A stretch of 43,785 bases of DNA, from the NCBI GenBank assembly GCA_021808485.1, contig JAKBBN010000020.1, positions 1 to 43,785 on the forward strand. The letters run 5' to 3'. Below are positions 1 to 9,148 of the stretch, in pieces. The position numbers were made by a program, and so were the translations under genes. Each line of letters opens with the position of its first letter. Position 1 is the first letter of the stretch. Source of the stretch: Planctomycetota bacterium (GTDB lineage: Bacteria > Planctomycetota > Phycisphaerae > WQYP01). Below the pieces are notes generated by a model. That model searched no databases. It had not been told where the DNA came from and was given only the letters and a program-made list of their open reading frames with translations.

Positions 1-136
1 GTATTTGCCAAGCTTTTAAAAACATCGATAACTTATTATGAATTCAAGTGTTATAATCGTGAGCCGGGGGTGATCCGCCGTCGTGATGTTGGCATGGTTG
101 TTACTTAAGAAAGCTCAACATGATTTGTCATCAATA

Positions 137-165
137 TTGACATTTTTTATTCATCGGATTAGCGT
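137..165 (+). promoter_or_regulatory. Candidate promoter of the arabinose operon
   Basis: A perfect -35 hexamer TTGACA (137-142) is followed after 17 bases by TAGCGT (160-165), which matches the -10 consensus only at three positions. It sits in an AT-rich leader 57 bases before the isomerase start. No AraC or AraR operator could be recognised. Promoter consensus in this phylum is poorly known, so this is tentative. Confidence 0.3.
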
Positions 166-221
166 TACAAATCCGGCCTGTGTAAAAAGCAGAATTGTTT
201 ATTGAAGTTGGAGTTTCATTC

Positions 222-1625
222 ATGGCGACGCTTGGCGTTATTGTAGGAAATCGCGGTTTTTTTCCTGCGCATTTGTGCGAATCGGGCCGGAAAACCATTT
301 TGCAGGTCTTGGCCGATGAAAAAATTGATTGCATCGCCATGCCGGTGGATCAGACAAAATTTGGCGCAATTGAAAGCCACGCGGACGCCCGCAAATGTGC
401 GGAATTGTTCAAGCAGCATGCGGGCAAAATTGACGGCATCCTGGTGACATTGCCTAATTTCGGCGACGAGCGTGCCGTGGCCAACAGCATTCGCTGGTCC
501 GGCCTGAATGTTCCGGTACTGGTCCACGCCTTTGAAGATGACGGCGAGAAGATGACCATCAAGGATCGCCGGGACAGTTTTTGCGGGAAAATGTCGGTTT
601 GCAACAATCTCAAGCAATACGGGGTCAAATATTCACTGACAACGCGCCATACCATGAAACCTGATTCGGCGGAGTTCCGGGCGGATTTGCGCCGCTTTGC
701 CGCCACATGCACCGTGGTAAACAAGCTTCGGAATTGCCGGTTGGGGGCCGTGGGCGCCCGGCCCGGCGCCTTTAATACCGTTCGTTACAGCGAAAAGCTT
801 CTGGAACGGGCCGGCATTACCGTGGAAACCCTGGATCTTTCCGAAGTCCTGGGATGGACCGCCAAAATGGCGGATAATGATCCGGCCGTAAAGGCGAAAC
901 TCGCCGCCATTCAGGGCTATACAAATACCGGCTCAATTCCGCAGCTTTCCGTGATTAAAATGGCCAAGCTGGGCGTGGCCATTGATCGTTGGGTGGCGGA
1001 TAACGGACTGGTGGCGACGGCCATTCAGTGCTGGACATCACTGGAAGAATTCTACGGCGTTGTTCCCTGCACCATCATGAGCATGATGTCCAATTCCTTA
1101 ATGCCCAGCGGCTGTGAAACGGATATCGCCGGTGTGGTGGGCATGTACGCCCTTACGCTGGCTTCCGGCCGGCCGGCGGCCCTGCTGGATTGGAACAACA
1201 ATTACGGTACGGACCCAAACAAGGGAGTGGTGTTCCATTGTTCCAATTTGCCGAAAGATTTTTTTGCCAGCCAGAAAATGGACTATCAGGAAATCATTGC
1301 CGGTACTGTGGGCAAGGAAAATACCTATGGAACGATCGTAGGGCGCGTGGCGCCGGGGCCATTCACCTATTGTCGCGTATCCACCAATGATACAGCCGGG
1401 CGGATCGCCGCTTATTTTGGCGAAGGGGATTTTACGGATGACAAGCTGGATACCTTCGGCGGGTACGGTGTTATCAAAGTCCCGCATTTTCAGAAGCTGC
1501 TGCATCACATTTGCGCCAATGGTTTTGAACATCATGTGGCCGCGACCAAAGCTCCGGTATCGGACATCTTAAATGATGCACTCGGCAATTATCTGGGATG
1601 GGATGTGTATCATCATTGCGGTTAA
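222..1625 (+). CDS. L-fucose/L-arabinose isomerase family protein (probable arabinose isomerase)
   Basis: Predicted 467-residue cytoplasmic ketol-isomerase, likely converting L-arabinose to L-ribulose. The sequence resembles the fucose/arabinose isomerase superfamily: an N-terminal Rossmann-like half (MATLGVIVGNRGFF...) with the segment GILVTLPNFGDE near residue 80, a central VGARPGAFNTVRYSEK stretch near 180, and a C-terminal half containing IQCWTSLEEFYG and CETDIAGVVGMYAL, plausible metal- and sugar-binding regions. The start is the ATG at 222 because GGAG at 210-213 lies eight bases upstream; an upstream TTG would lack a ribosome binding site. The substrate is inferred from the neighbours, a ribulokinase and a ribulose-phosphate 4-epimerase. 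It is not obviously the classical E. coli-type AraA, so fucose or another aldose is possible. First gene of a three-gene operon. Confidence 0.85.
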   Translation: MATLGVIVGNRGFFPAHLCESGRKTILQVLADEKIDCIAMPVDQTKFGAIESHADARKCAELFKQHAGKIDGILVTLPNFGDERAVANSIRWSGLNVPVLVHAFEDDGEKMTIKDRRDSFCGKMSVCNNLKQYGVKYSLTTRHTMKPDSAEFRADLRRFAATCTVVNKLRNCRLGAVGARPGAFNTVRYSEKLLERAGITVETLDLSEVLGWTAKMADNDPAVKAKLAAIQGYTNTGSIPQLSVIKMAKLGVAIDRWVADNGLVATAIQCWTSLEEFYGVVPCTIMSMMSNSLMPSGCETDIAGVVGMYALTLASGRPAALLDWNNNYGTDPNKGVVFHCSNLPKDFFASQKMDYQEIIAGTVGKENTYGTIVGRVAPGPFTYCRVSTNDTAGRIAAYFGEGDFTDDKLDTFGGYGVIKVPHFQKLLHHICANGFEHHVAATKAPVSDILNDALGNYLGWDVYHHCG

Positions 1626-1740
1626 ACGGTGTGCGGCCGGTGAGGCTGGATAATGGCTCGGCACGCCGGAATTTAGGGCAAAACAAGGAATGGATCGGCG
1701 CAGGTGATCCGGCCCATGCCGGGGTTTGTGCCCTCCGGAT

Positions 1741-1790
1741 TCGCCGCGGTCGGCAGGAAGGAACCACCCGCGGTGACAGTATCTTTTTTT
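1741..1790 (+). other. Hairpin plus T-run between the isomerase and ribulokinase genes
   Basis: A nine-pair stem (1741-1749 with 1768-1776, core CCGCGG on both arms, one G-U pair) is followed after seven bases by seven T residues (1784-1790). It lies in the 181-base gap just before the araB ribosome binding site. The T-run is farther from the stem than in a classical terminator, so it may be a leaky terminator, an mRNA stabiliser or chance. Confidence 0.25.
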
Positions 1791-1806
1791 GGGCTGGAGA
1801 ATGAAA

Positions 1807-3495
1807 ATGGCCGGTAAATATTCCATTGGACTGGATTTCGGGACCAATTCCGTGCGCGCTCTGCTGGTGGATGTGAAGCGCGGCCGTGAATTGGCGATGA
1901 GCGTGTGGAATTATGCCCATGGCGATCATGGCGTTATTTTGAATTCACGCCAGCCCAATTTGGCGCGCCAGCATCCGGCGGACTATTTAACCGGGATTGA
2001 AAAAACAGTGCGTGGCGTACTGCGGCAGGTGGGGAAGATCCGCGGATTTTCCGCCTCGGATGTCATTGCGATCGGTGTTGACACCACCGGCTCAACCCCC
2101 CTGCCGGTAGATGCGGACGGTGAACCGTTGGCTTTTAATAAGACTCTCGCCAAAGACCCCGCTTCCATGGCCTGGCTGTGGAAGGATCATACCAGCCATG
2201 CCGAGGCGGAGGAGTTCACCGCTTCCGGTGCCCGTTTGCGGCCGCAATTCATGGCCAAAATCGGCGGTCGGTATTCTTCCGAATGGTTCTGGGCGAAAAT
2301 TTTGCGATGTGCCCGCAGCAGTCCGAAGGTGTTTGATGCATCCTGCACGTGGGTGGAAATTGCCGACTGGATACCGGCCCACCTGGCGGGCAACACGCAT
2401 CCATCGCAATTGCGGCGCGGGGTGTGTGCGGCGGGCCATAAGGCGTTTTATAATCCGGCTTGGGGCGGATATGGCGATCGGGATTTCTTCAATTCCATTG
2501 ACGAGCGGTTGGTGCGGATATGGCAAAGTCTGCCGGCAAAAACATACAATAATTCCCAGTCCGCCGGAGAGCTCAGCCCGGCCTGGGCGGCTAAGCTGGG
2601 CCTGCCCGCGGGCATTACGATCGGAATTGGAGCTTTCGACTGTCATTACGGCGCCATTGGCGCGGGCATTACATCCAACACGCTTGTAAAAATTATTGGC
2701 ACATCCACCTGTGACATCATGGTGGCCCCCATGAACCGCGATTTGCCGGATATTCCGGGCTTGTGCGGCATTGTGCCGGAATCCGTTCTGCCGGAGTTTT
2801 ATGGCTTGGAGGCCGGGCAGTCAGCGGTGGGTGATATATTTAACTGGTTTGTGAACGGCATAAAGCCGGGCGGTGACAGGAATGGATCCTATGCCGCACT
2901 CACCGCGGCGGCACAAAAACTCCGACCGGGTGAAAGCGGCTTGCTTTCACTTGATTGGCACAATGGCAACCGCACTGTACTGGTGGATCAACGTTTGACC
3001 GGTATGACCGTCGGCCTGACATTGCATTCCACACCGGCGGAAATTTACCGCAGCCTGATCGAATCCACGGCATTTGGCGCCCGCGCGATAATGGATCGCT
3101 TGGAAGAATATGGCGTGAAGGTGGATAGAGTGGTGAATTGCGGCGGAATTGCGGCAAAAAACCCGTTGGTTATGCAAATTTATGCTGATATTATGGGACG
3201 TAATGTAGCCATTTCCCGCAGCACGCAAACGTGTGCGCTTGGGGCGGCTATTGGAGCGGCGGTGGCTGCGGGGACGGCAAAGGGTGGGCATGCAAATTTT
3301 GCCGCCGCAACTGCCGCTATGACCGGAATTCAGAAGAAAGTCTTCAAGCCCCTGCCGGCCAATGTGGCGTTATACAACCGGCTGAACGCGGTTTATCGCA
3401 AACTCCATGATGCGTTTGGTATCAACGGATACACCACCGATGTTTCCGGCGTAATGAAAGAACTGCTGAATATTCGCGATGAGGTAAGAAAGTAA
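1807..3495 (+). CDS. araB: Ribulokinase (FGGY family carbohydrate kinase)
   Basis: A 562-residue ATP-dependent sugar kinase, predicted to phosphorylate L-ribulose to L-ribulose 5-phosphate in the cytoplasm. The N-terminal phosphate-binding signature IGLDFGTNSVRALLVD (about residues 6-21) is typical of FGGY kinases, and the HGDHGVILNSRQPNLARQHP region is characteristic of AraB. The GAFDCHYGAIGAG and NCGGIAAKNPLVMQIYADI segments correspond to the C-terminal ATPase lobe. Length matches bacterial ribulokinases (about 560). The ATG at 1807 is preferred because GGAG at 1796-1799 is seven bases away; the in-frame ATG at 1801 is too close. The stop overlaps the start of araD by one base, implying translational coupling. 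Confidence 0.93.
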   Translation: MAGKYSIGLDFGTNSVRALLVDVKRGRELAMSVWNYAHGDHGVILNSRQPNLARQHPADYLTGIEKTVRGVLRQVGKIRGFSASDVIAIGVDTTGSTPLPVDADGEPLAFNKTLAKDPASMAWLWKDHTSHAEAEEFTASGARLRPQFMAKIGGRYSSEWFWAKILRCARSSPKVFDASCTWVEIADWIPAHLAGNTHPSQLRRGVCAAGHKAFYNPAWGGYGDRDFFNSIDERLVRIWQSLPAKTYNNSQSAGELSPAWAAKLGLPAGITIGIGAFDCHYGAIGAGITSNTLVKIIGTSTCDIMVAPMNRDLPDIPGLCGIVPESVLPEFYGLEAGQSAVGDIFNWFVNGIKPGGDRNGSYAALTAAAQKLRPGESGLLSLDWHNGNRTVLVDQRLTGMTVGLTLHSTPAEIYRSLIESTAFGARAIMDRLEEYGVKVDRVVNCGGIAAKNPLVMQIYADIMGRNVAISRSTQTCALGAAIGAAVAAGTAKGGHANFAAATAAMTGIQKKVFKPLPANVALYNRLNAVYRKLHDAFGINGYTTDVSGVMKELLNIRDEVRK

Positions 3496-4199
3496 TGGCG
3501 TACGACAATCTGAAGGATGCGGTTTGCCGGGTTAATCAGCAGTTGGTTTCCGCCGGGCTGGTGGTGCTTACATGGGGCAACGCCAGCGGCGCGGACCGTG
3601 CGGCCGGCGTCATGGCGATTAAGCCGAGCGGTGTGCCGTACGATCAGCTCTCACCGGATGATATCATCGTCATTTCCCTGGAATCGGGCAAACAACTGGA
3701 AGGACGCGGTCGACCCTCGTCTGATACGGACACACATCTGCATTTATACCGGCACTTCCCGGCGGCCGGCGGTGTCGTGCATACGCATTCGGATTTTGCC
3801 ACCTGTTTTGCCCAGGCCGGCGCGGAGATTCCCTGCCTGGGAACCACGCACGCGGATAATTTTCATGGCCCCATTCCCTGTACCCGCGACCTGACGGCCA
3901 TGGAAATTCAGACTGACTATGAATTAAACACCGGCCGGGTCATCGTGGAATGTTTTGAAAGCCGCAATATTGATCCGGCAAACGTTCCCGGAGTGGTGGT
4001 GAAGAGCCATGCCCCATTTACCTGGGGCGCCACGCCGGCCAAAGCTTTGGAGAACGCAATCGTGTTGGAATTCGCCGCAAAAATGTGCCTGCAAACACGC
4101 GCCATTAATCCTTCTGCGGCGGCGATTGCCCCGGTGCTTTTGAACCGTCATTTTTTCCGCAAACATGGGCCGACGGCCACCTATGGTCAATCTAAATAA
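3495..4199 (+). CDS. araD: L-ribulose-5-phosphate 4-epimerase
   Basis: A 234-residue class II aldolase/adducin-family zinc enzyme that converts L-ribulose 5-phosphate to D-xylulose 5-phosphate, feeding the pentose phosphate pathway. Visible motifs are WGNASG (28-32, substrate phosphate loop), PSSDTDTH (74-81), the zinc-ligand pair HTH (96-98), THADNFHG and a late SHAPFTWG histidine. The length equals that of typical AraD. The ATG overlaps the araB stop as TAATG. It completes the arabinose pathway with the two upstream genes. Related family members include fuculose-phosphate aldolase, but context and overall similarity favour AraD. Confidence 0.94.
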   Translation: MAYDNLKDAVCRVNQQLVSAGLVVLTWGNASGADRAAGVMAIKPSGVPYDQLSPDDIIVISLESGKQLEGRGRPSSDTDTHLHLYRHFPAAGGVVHTHSDFATCFAQAGAEIPCLGTTHADNFHGPIPCTRDLTAMEIQTDYELNTGRVIVECFESRNIDPANVPGVVVKSHAPFTWGATPAKALENAIVLEFAAKMCLQTRAINPSAAAIAPVLLNRHFFRKHGPTATYGQSK

Positions 4200-4310
4200 G
4201 TCCGGCACGCTCGTCATTCCCGGCAAAATACCGCCTGCATATTCTTAACCAATCCAACAATGTGCGCCGGTGGTATCGTCATACCAATGTATTTAGTTAT
4301 CAATACACCC

Positions 4311-4326
4311 CCCCCTGTTCAGGGGG
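4311..4326. other. GC-rich inverted repeat downstream of araD
   Basis: A perfect seven-pair palindrome CCCCCTG-TT-CAGGGGG lies in the 285-base space between araD and the large surface-protein gene. It is preceded by three further C residues and not followed by a T-run, so it is not a standard intrinsic terminator. The rest of the gap is AT-rich leader without recognisable genes or riboswitch. Confidence 0.3.
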
Positions 4327-4484
4327 ATTGCGGCGATTGTAATAATGGCTATTCTAAAGGCACATGTAAACACGGCGCCGGATTAAAAGTCAAAGCCGCA
4401 TCCGTCCGTTGCATATAAATCATATATAAGTTAAAACGTATAGAGTACTAGATTCGTGGACATTTTTGAACAGGGAGCGCACCC

Positions 4485-7400
4485 ATGAAATCACATCAAA
4501 AGCGTCATGACCTCGTGTTACGTCTCATGCTTATGGGAATTGCCGCCGCGACAGCCGGCGTCGTGCCTGCAACCGCCGCGACAACCACCGTGGACAACTG
4601 GACCGGATCCGCGGGAGATGGGAAATTCCAGACCGCCGGAAACTGGAGCGCGGGGGTGCCGACGGTTTCAAGCAATACGGTGTTCGGTCTGGGAAGCGGG
4701 CAAACCTATACGGTCAAGCTTGAAAGCAGTTCGTATTCCAATCAGCTTTATATCAGCAACAACGCCATCACGCTTTCGGCGGGTGGATATTTACTGGCAT
4801 TGGGTTCAACCGGCCTGTTGGGGTCGGGCAACGAATCACTCATTGTCGGCAACGGATCGGATACGGCCGCCAACCTGTCGATCACAGGGTATTCCAATGC
4901 GGGGATTTCCGGAGTGAATGGCGCCATCGGCGAAGCGGCCGGCAGCGTGGGCAGTATCTCTATCGGTGCGGCCGGCAGCACCAGCGGTTATGAATCGCTC
5001 AAGCTTTCCGGTTCCATGGCCGTCGGTTACAGGGGTTCGGGCACGTTGACGGTGAATGCCGGATTCGCCGAAATCGGCGGTGATTTGGATATTGCCGCAT
5101 TGGCCGGGTCCATCGGCAAGGTGGACATTGAAATGGCGAATTTCAGCGGATGCAGCTTCGGCGGCAATAGCCCTATTTCCGTTAATGGAAATGCCTATGT
5201 CGGGGGATCCGCCACGGGAAGCGGCGGGACAGGAACACTGTTGATTAACGGCACCAACGCGCAGCAGTTCGGCGGTGGGGCATCGGGAATGAATATCAAT
5301 GGATCGCTGACGATTTTCGACGGGTCCACCGTCACGCTTAACCGGGGGATTCTGACGGCATCTTCCATTACCAATAACGGAACGCTCGCCTTTACCGGCG
5401 GCACACTGGACCTTACCAACAGCAGCCTGACCGTGGGCAGCGGCGGCCTGCTGGGCTCCAACCTGTCCCTGGGCAGCGGACAAACGATTCAAGTTTCCGG
5501 ATCAACAACCATTAACCCCGGAAGTTCGTTTAACCTTGCCGGCGGCGAACTGGATACAGGCTCCCTGATCACTGACGGGACGCTCTCCTTTACCTCCGGC
5601 GTGTTAACCGTCACCAATTCGGACCTCGTCATTGACACCGGCGGACCGCTGGGCAATAACGTCACCATTTCCGGCAGCCAACGACTGAATGCCAAACAGA
5701 ACCTGATAGTGGGCGACACCGGCAGCGGGAATCTGGCTGTTTCCAACGGCGGAAATATCACGGCGAAACAGTTGTTTATCGGGGATGGTTCCGGGTCAAC
5801 GGGCGCCATGACATCGGACGGTGCCGTCTATTCACCCGCGATATATGTCGGCGGCAATGCTTCCGGCGCCGGCGGGACGGGTGCGCTTACTTTCACCAGC
5901 AATGCCATTGTCAATGGCGGCGGCATTACCGTATGGAATGGCGGCACGCTGACGGACGACGCCGCCGTAAATATTCTTGATTCGATATCGATTCAAACCG
6001 GCGGAAAAATGCTGACCAACGGAGCGTCATTTCTTTATGACCCGGTGATCACCAATGCCGGAACATTGGAAGTCAAGAGCGGCACGTTTGAATTAGGCGG
6101 AACCGGAACGCTGCCAAACTCCGGCGGGCGGATTCAGGCGGATTTCGGAGCCACCGCGGCACTGGGGGCCTTTGTCATATCCGGCGGCACATTGGCGGGC
6201 AGCGGTTCGTTTACCGCGACCTCGGCTACTTTGGATGGCACCGCCGCCGGGGGCCTTACCAATGATGCGGCCGTCACCGTAACGGACAGCGGATCGCCTT
6301 CGGTCGCCGACAGCATCACGCTGCAGGGCAATATTGTCAACAACGGACAGATCACCGTTGACAGCACCGGTGACGCCACATGGCTGTATATCAACGGTCC
6401 GACCACGATATCCGGTTCCGGGAGCATCACGCTGACGGACGGCGGCGCGAATACCGCTTATATTGCGGGCGCATCCTCCGGTAACTACGATTCACTTTCC
6501 AATGCCGGCACGATCCAGGGGTCCGGCACCGTCGGCAATTCCAACGTCACGAATGCGGCTCTCTCAAATTTCACCAATTCGGGAATCATTGATGCCGATG
6601 TTGCAGGCAAGACACTGCTGCTTGGCGCCACTTACACATTCACCAACACCGGTACCTTGGAAGCCACCAACGGCGGCATATTGGCCTTGCGGCCGGGAAT
6701 GACGGTTCAGAATTCCGGCGGTCTCATTCAGGCCGACGGCGCCGGATCGGTGGTCCAACTGGCGAATGCGGATGTGCAGGGCGGAACGTTAAACCAGCTG
6801 GCCGGCGGCGTGATTCAGCTCTTCGGGTCCGGCAATTACCAGAACATCCGCCTGGACGGCACGACAACCGGTGTAACGCTGGCATCGGATTTTTCCGTCA
6901 ATTCAACCGATACCTTGCAGCTTTCCGGCGCCATTAACGTGCAGGGAAACCTTTCGGAAATGCCCGGTTCCGGCGGCTATTCCGCCGGCAATATAAGTTT
7001 TCGCGGCCCCACCACATTTGCCGGGTCGGGAAATATAATTCTGGCATCCGGGGGCGAACTTATCGGCTATGACGGTACGAGCACTCTTATCAATCAAACG
7101 ACTATTTCCGGTGCAGGTTCAATCACCGGATTTTCCACCAGCTTTCTACTTAAAAATTCCGGTTTGATTAATGCCGACAGTGCCGGCGAATCACTGGAAA
7201 TATTCTCCGGAAGCGGCGGCAGCAATGCCATTACCAACACCGGCACGATGGAAGCCACCGGCGGCGGCGATCTGCATCTATCATACGTTGTGGTCACCAA
7301 TTCCGGTTCACAGATAACTTCTTCGGGAAGCAATTCACTGCTAGATCTGGACAATACTACGGTTCAGGGAGGAACCATATCGGCGAGCGGTGGAGGAGTG

Positions 7401-8993
7401 ATCACGCTGCACGATGGAACGATTTCCGGCGCCAACCTTGCCGCCTCCGGAACATCCATTATTTATGGTACCAGCGGCACGCTGGACGGCACTACGTCAC
7501 CCATCACTGTTTCGGGCCTTCTGTCTCTGGACAACACCTATCCATATGTCGGCGGCCTGACCATGAAAGGCGTGATCAACGATAACGGAACAACCATCGT
7601 TCACAGCGGTGAAGTGTTATCTATTTCGGGCAGTGTTACGCTTAACGGAAGTGGAATACTTCAACTGAACAACACCTCGTTGAACCCTGCTTTTCTGCAA
7701 GGGGCGGATTATAAGGGTAATGATTCGCTCAGCAGCAGCATCACGATTCAGGGTGCGGGAACCATCGGTGATCCAAGCGGCAATTTCACTCTGAATTTGA
7801 TCAACAATGGCATTATTGACGCGAATGTGAACGGTGAAACGCTTAATGTGTATGGCACTATCAGCAATAACGGCACGCTGGAAGCGAGCAACGGCGGTAC
7901 GTTGTATGTGCACACCGATTATTCACAAAATTTCGGTGATACATATTTTGGCGCTGGAGGTGGCGGTGGTGGCGGCGGAGGAGGGGGCGGCGGTGGCGGC
8001 AGCGGCAGCGGCGTTATATTCGGGGGTAATTTTACGCTGGGCGGCGGCTACGGCTATGGCGGCGGAAGTTTGGAGTTCGCCGGCAATTTTTATAACACCG
8101 ACGGCAGCTTTAATCCCGGTGCGCCGCAGGCCGGCGGCGGTTTGGGCGTGATAGCCGGAATATTTTCCATCGGCAAAGATTACGTTGGAAGCGGCGGCTC
8201 TTCCGTCAATTTCCATATTGGCGGAACCGGGCAGGGGCTGGCCACCGATGGATATGATTATCTTGTGGTCGGCGGTGAGTTTACCGCCGGTGGTTCGTTG
8301 GGTCTGCAGTTTGTTAATGATTTTCAAAACAGCATTACCGCGGCGGACACATTCACCATTATCAAAGCAACCGGTGGAATCAGCGGCAGTTTTGGCAATG
8401 CGATTTCCGGCGGCACGGTGGAAACCGCGGACGGCTTCGGCCGGTTTACCGTAAATTATGGCGCCGGTGCGGCGAATTCCAACGAAGTTATTCTCTCCAA
8501 CTTCAGCTTTACTCCCGGCGGCGGCGGCAGTGCCGCAACGGCCAAAACAGGCACCCCGGGCGGCACGAATTCGGAAAACTTCAGCAATGTGTATAGCGGA
8601 ACATGGATTGATCCGGCCGGTACCACGCTGGTGTACAGCATGAATTCCACTTCGCTGTTCACCCACATTGACGCCTTCCGCCCCGGTTATGACAACCTGA
8701 CCATTACCGTGGATGGCCATACCTATACCGGTTTTGGCGGGGATCCGGGTTATTTGAATACCTTTGATTTCACTTCCCTGTCAGGCGGCGGCGCGACAAC
8801 GTTTTCCATCGGCAACATCGCCGCCGGATTGTCCAATCCGTTTGCCGTCCAATTGGAATTCAACACCCTTCAGGCAAGCTTTACCGTCGGCGGGTCCGCT
8901 GTGCCTGAACCGGCGGCTATTGTCATTCTCGCACTCGGCGGCCTGCCCCTGTTGTTGCGCCGTCGGTCGGTAAATCATCGCCGTGCGGGGTGA
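4485..8993 (+). CDS. Very large repetitive PEP-CTERM surface protein
   Basis: A 1502-residue exported protein. The N-terminus has basic residues, a hydrophobic segment (LMLMGIAAATAGVVP) and a likely signal peptidase site after PATAA. The body is rich in Gly, Ser, Thr and Asn with beta-helix-like turns (ITNNGTLAF, FTNTGTLEATNGG, VQGGTLNQ), resembling autotransporter or adhesin passenger repeats. Three ~200-residue units repeat between about 6310 and 7925. A run of 15 glycines follows (residues 1158-1172). The C-terminus has a PEP-CTERM sorting signal: VPEP (from 8901), a hydrophobic helix and an RRR cluster. Such proteins are processed by exosortase in organisms making exopolysaccharide; no exosortase is in this window. 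A ribosome binding site GGGAG (4473-4477) supports the start. Function is unknown; surface adhesion or matrix role is inference. Confidence 0.85.
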   Translation: MKSHQKRHDLVLRLMLMGIAAATAGVVPATAATTTVDNWTGSAGDGKFQTAGNWSAGVPTVSSNTVFGLGSGQTYTVKLESSSYSNQLYISNNAITLSAGGYLLALGSTGLLGSGNESLIVGNGSDTAANLSITGYSNAGISGVNGAIGEAAGSVGSISIGAAGSTSGYESLKLSGSMAVGYRGSGTLTVNAGFAEIGGDLDIAALAGSIGKVDIEMANFSGCSFGGNSPISVNGNAYVGGSATGSGGTGTLLINGTNAQQFGGGASGMNINGSLTIFDGSTVTLNRGILTASSITNNGTLAFTGGTLDLTNSSLTVGSGGLLGSNLSLGSGQTIQVSGSTTINPGSSFNLAGGELDTGSLITDGTLSFTSGVLTVTNSDLVIDTGGPLGNNVTISGSQRLNAKQNLIVGDTGSGNLAVSNGGNITAKQLFIGDGSGSTGAMTSDGAVYSPAIYVGGNASGAGGTGALTFTSNAIVNGGGITVWNGGTLTDDAAVNILDSISIQTGGKMLTNGASFLYDPVITNAGTLEVKSGTFELGGTGTLPNSGGRIQADFGATAALGAFVISGGTLAGSGSFTATSATLDGTAAGGLTNDAAVTVTDSGSPSVADSITLQGNIVNNGQITVDSTGDATWLYINGPTTISGSGSITLTDGGANTAYIAGASSGNYDSLSNAGTIQGSGTVGNSNVTNAALSNFTNSGIIDADVAGKTLLLGATYTFTNTGTLEATNGGILALRPGMTVQNSGGLIQADGAGSVVQLANADVQGGTLNQLAGGVIQLFGSGNYQNIRLDGTTTGVTLASDFSVNSTDTLQLSGAINVQGNLSEMPGSGGYSAGNISFRGPTTFAGSGNIILASGGELIGYDGTSTLINQTTISGAGSITGFSTSFLLKNSGLINADSAGESLEIFSGSGGSNAITNTGTMEATGGGDLHLSYVVVTNSGSQITSSGSNSLLDLDNTTVQGGTISASGGGVITLHDGTISGANLAASGTSIIYGTSGTLDGTTSPITVSGLLSLDNTYPYVGGLTMKGVINDNGTTIVHSGEVLSISGSVTLNGSGILQLNNTSLNPAFLQGADYKGNDSLSSSITIQGAGTIGDPSGNFTLNLINNGIIDANVNGETLNVYGTISNNGTLEASNGGTLYVHTDYSQNFGDTYFGAGGGGGGGGGGGGGGGSGSGVIFGGNFTLGGGYGYGGGSLEFAGNFYNTDGSFNPGAPQAGGGLGVIAGIFSIGKDYVGSGGSSVNFHIGGTGQGLATDGYDYLVVGGEFTAGGSLGLQFVNDFQNSITAADTFTIIKATGGISGSFGNAISGGTVETADGFGRFTVNYGAGAANSNEVILSNFSFTPGGGGSAATAKTGTPGGTNSENFSNVYSGTWIDPAGTTLVYSMNSTSLFTHIDAFRPGYDNLTITVDGHTYTGFGGDPGYLNTFDFTSLSGGGATTFSIGNIAAGLSNPFAVQLEFNTLQASFTVGGSAVPEPAAIVILALGGLPLLLRRRSVNHRRAG
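6310..7925 (+). repeat. Three diverged ~200-residue tandem repeats inside the PEP-CTERM protein
   Basis: Each unit contains in order: a GPTT(I/F)xGSGxI-type strand, a (I/T)xGxGTI(x)G strand, NxGIIDAxxxGxTL, an NxGT(L/M)EAxxGG strand and, in the first two, a VQGGT strand. Copies lie near 6310-6890, 6905-7500 and 7510-7925, the last cut short by the polyglycine run. NSGIIDADVAGKTL, NSGLINADSAGESL and NNGIIDANVNGETL show the correspondence. The copies differ at nucleotide level, so the duplication is old. Boundaries are approximate. Confidence 0.65.
7956..8000 (+). repeat. Polyglycine tract of 15 codons
   Basis: Fifteen consecutive glycine codons use all four synonyms (GGA, GGT, GGC, GGG) instead of one repeated triplet, followed by an SGSG linker. 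Mixed codon use argues that glycine itself is retained in the protein and that this is not only replication slippage. It separates the repeat region from the C-terminal domain. Confidence 0.8.
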
Positions 8994-9148
8994 ATGCTGA
9001 ACAGAGTCCGGCCGCGCGGCGAAAATCCATTTCGTCCGGCGGGCGGCGGCGGTTATTCTGGTATGGGTTGCCCACAGCCTGCGGACGAAGGGTGCGTGTC
9101 CTTCCGACGGCCGGCGCAGGGAAAACATTATCGGGACGGCCGGATGCC

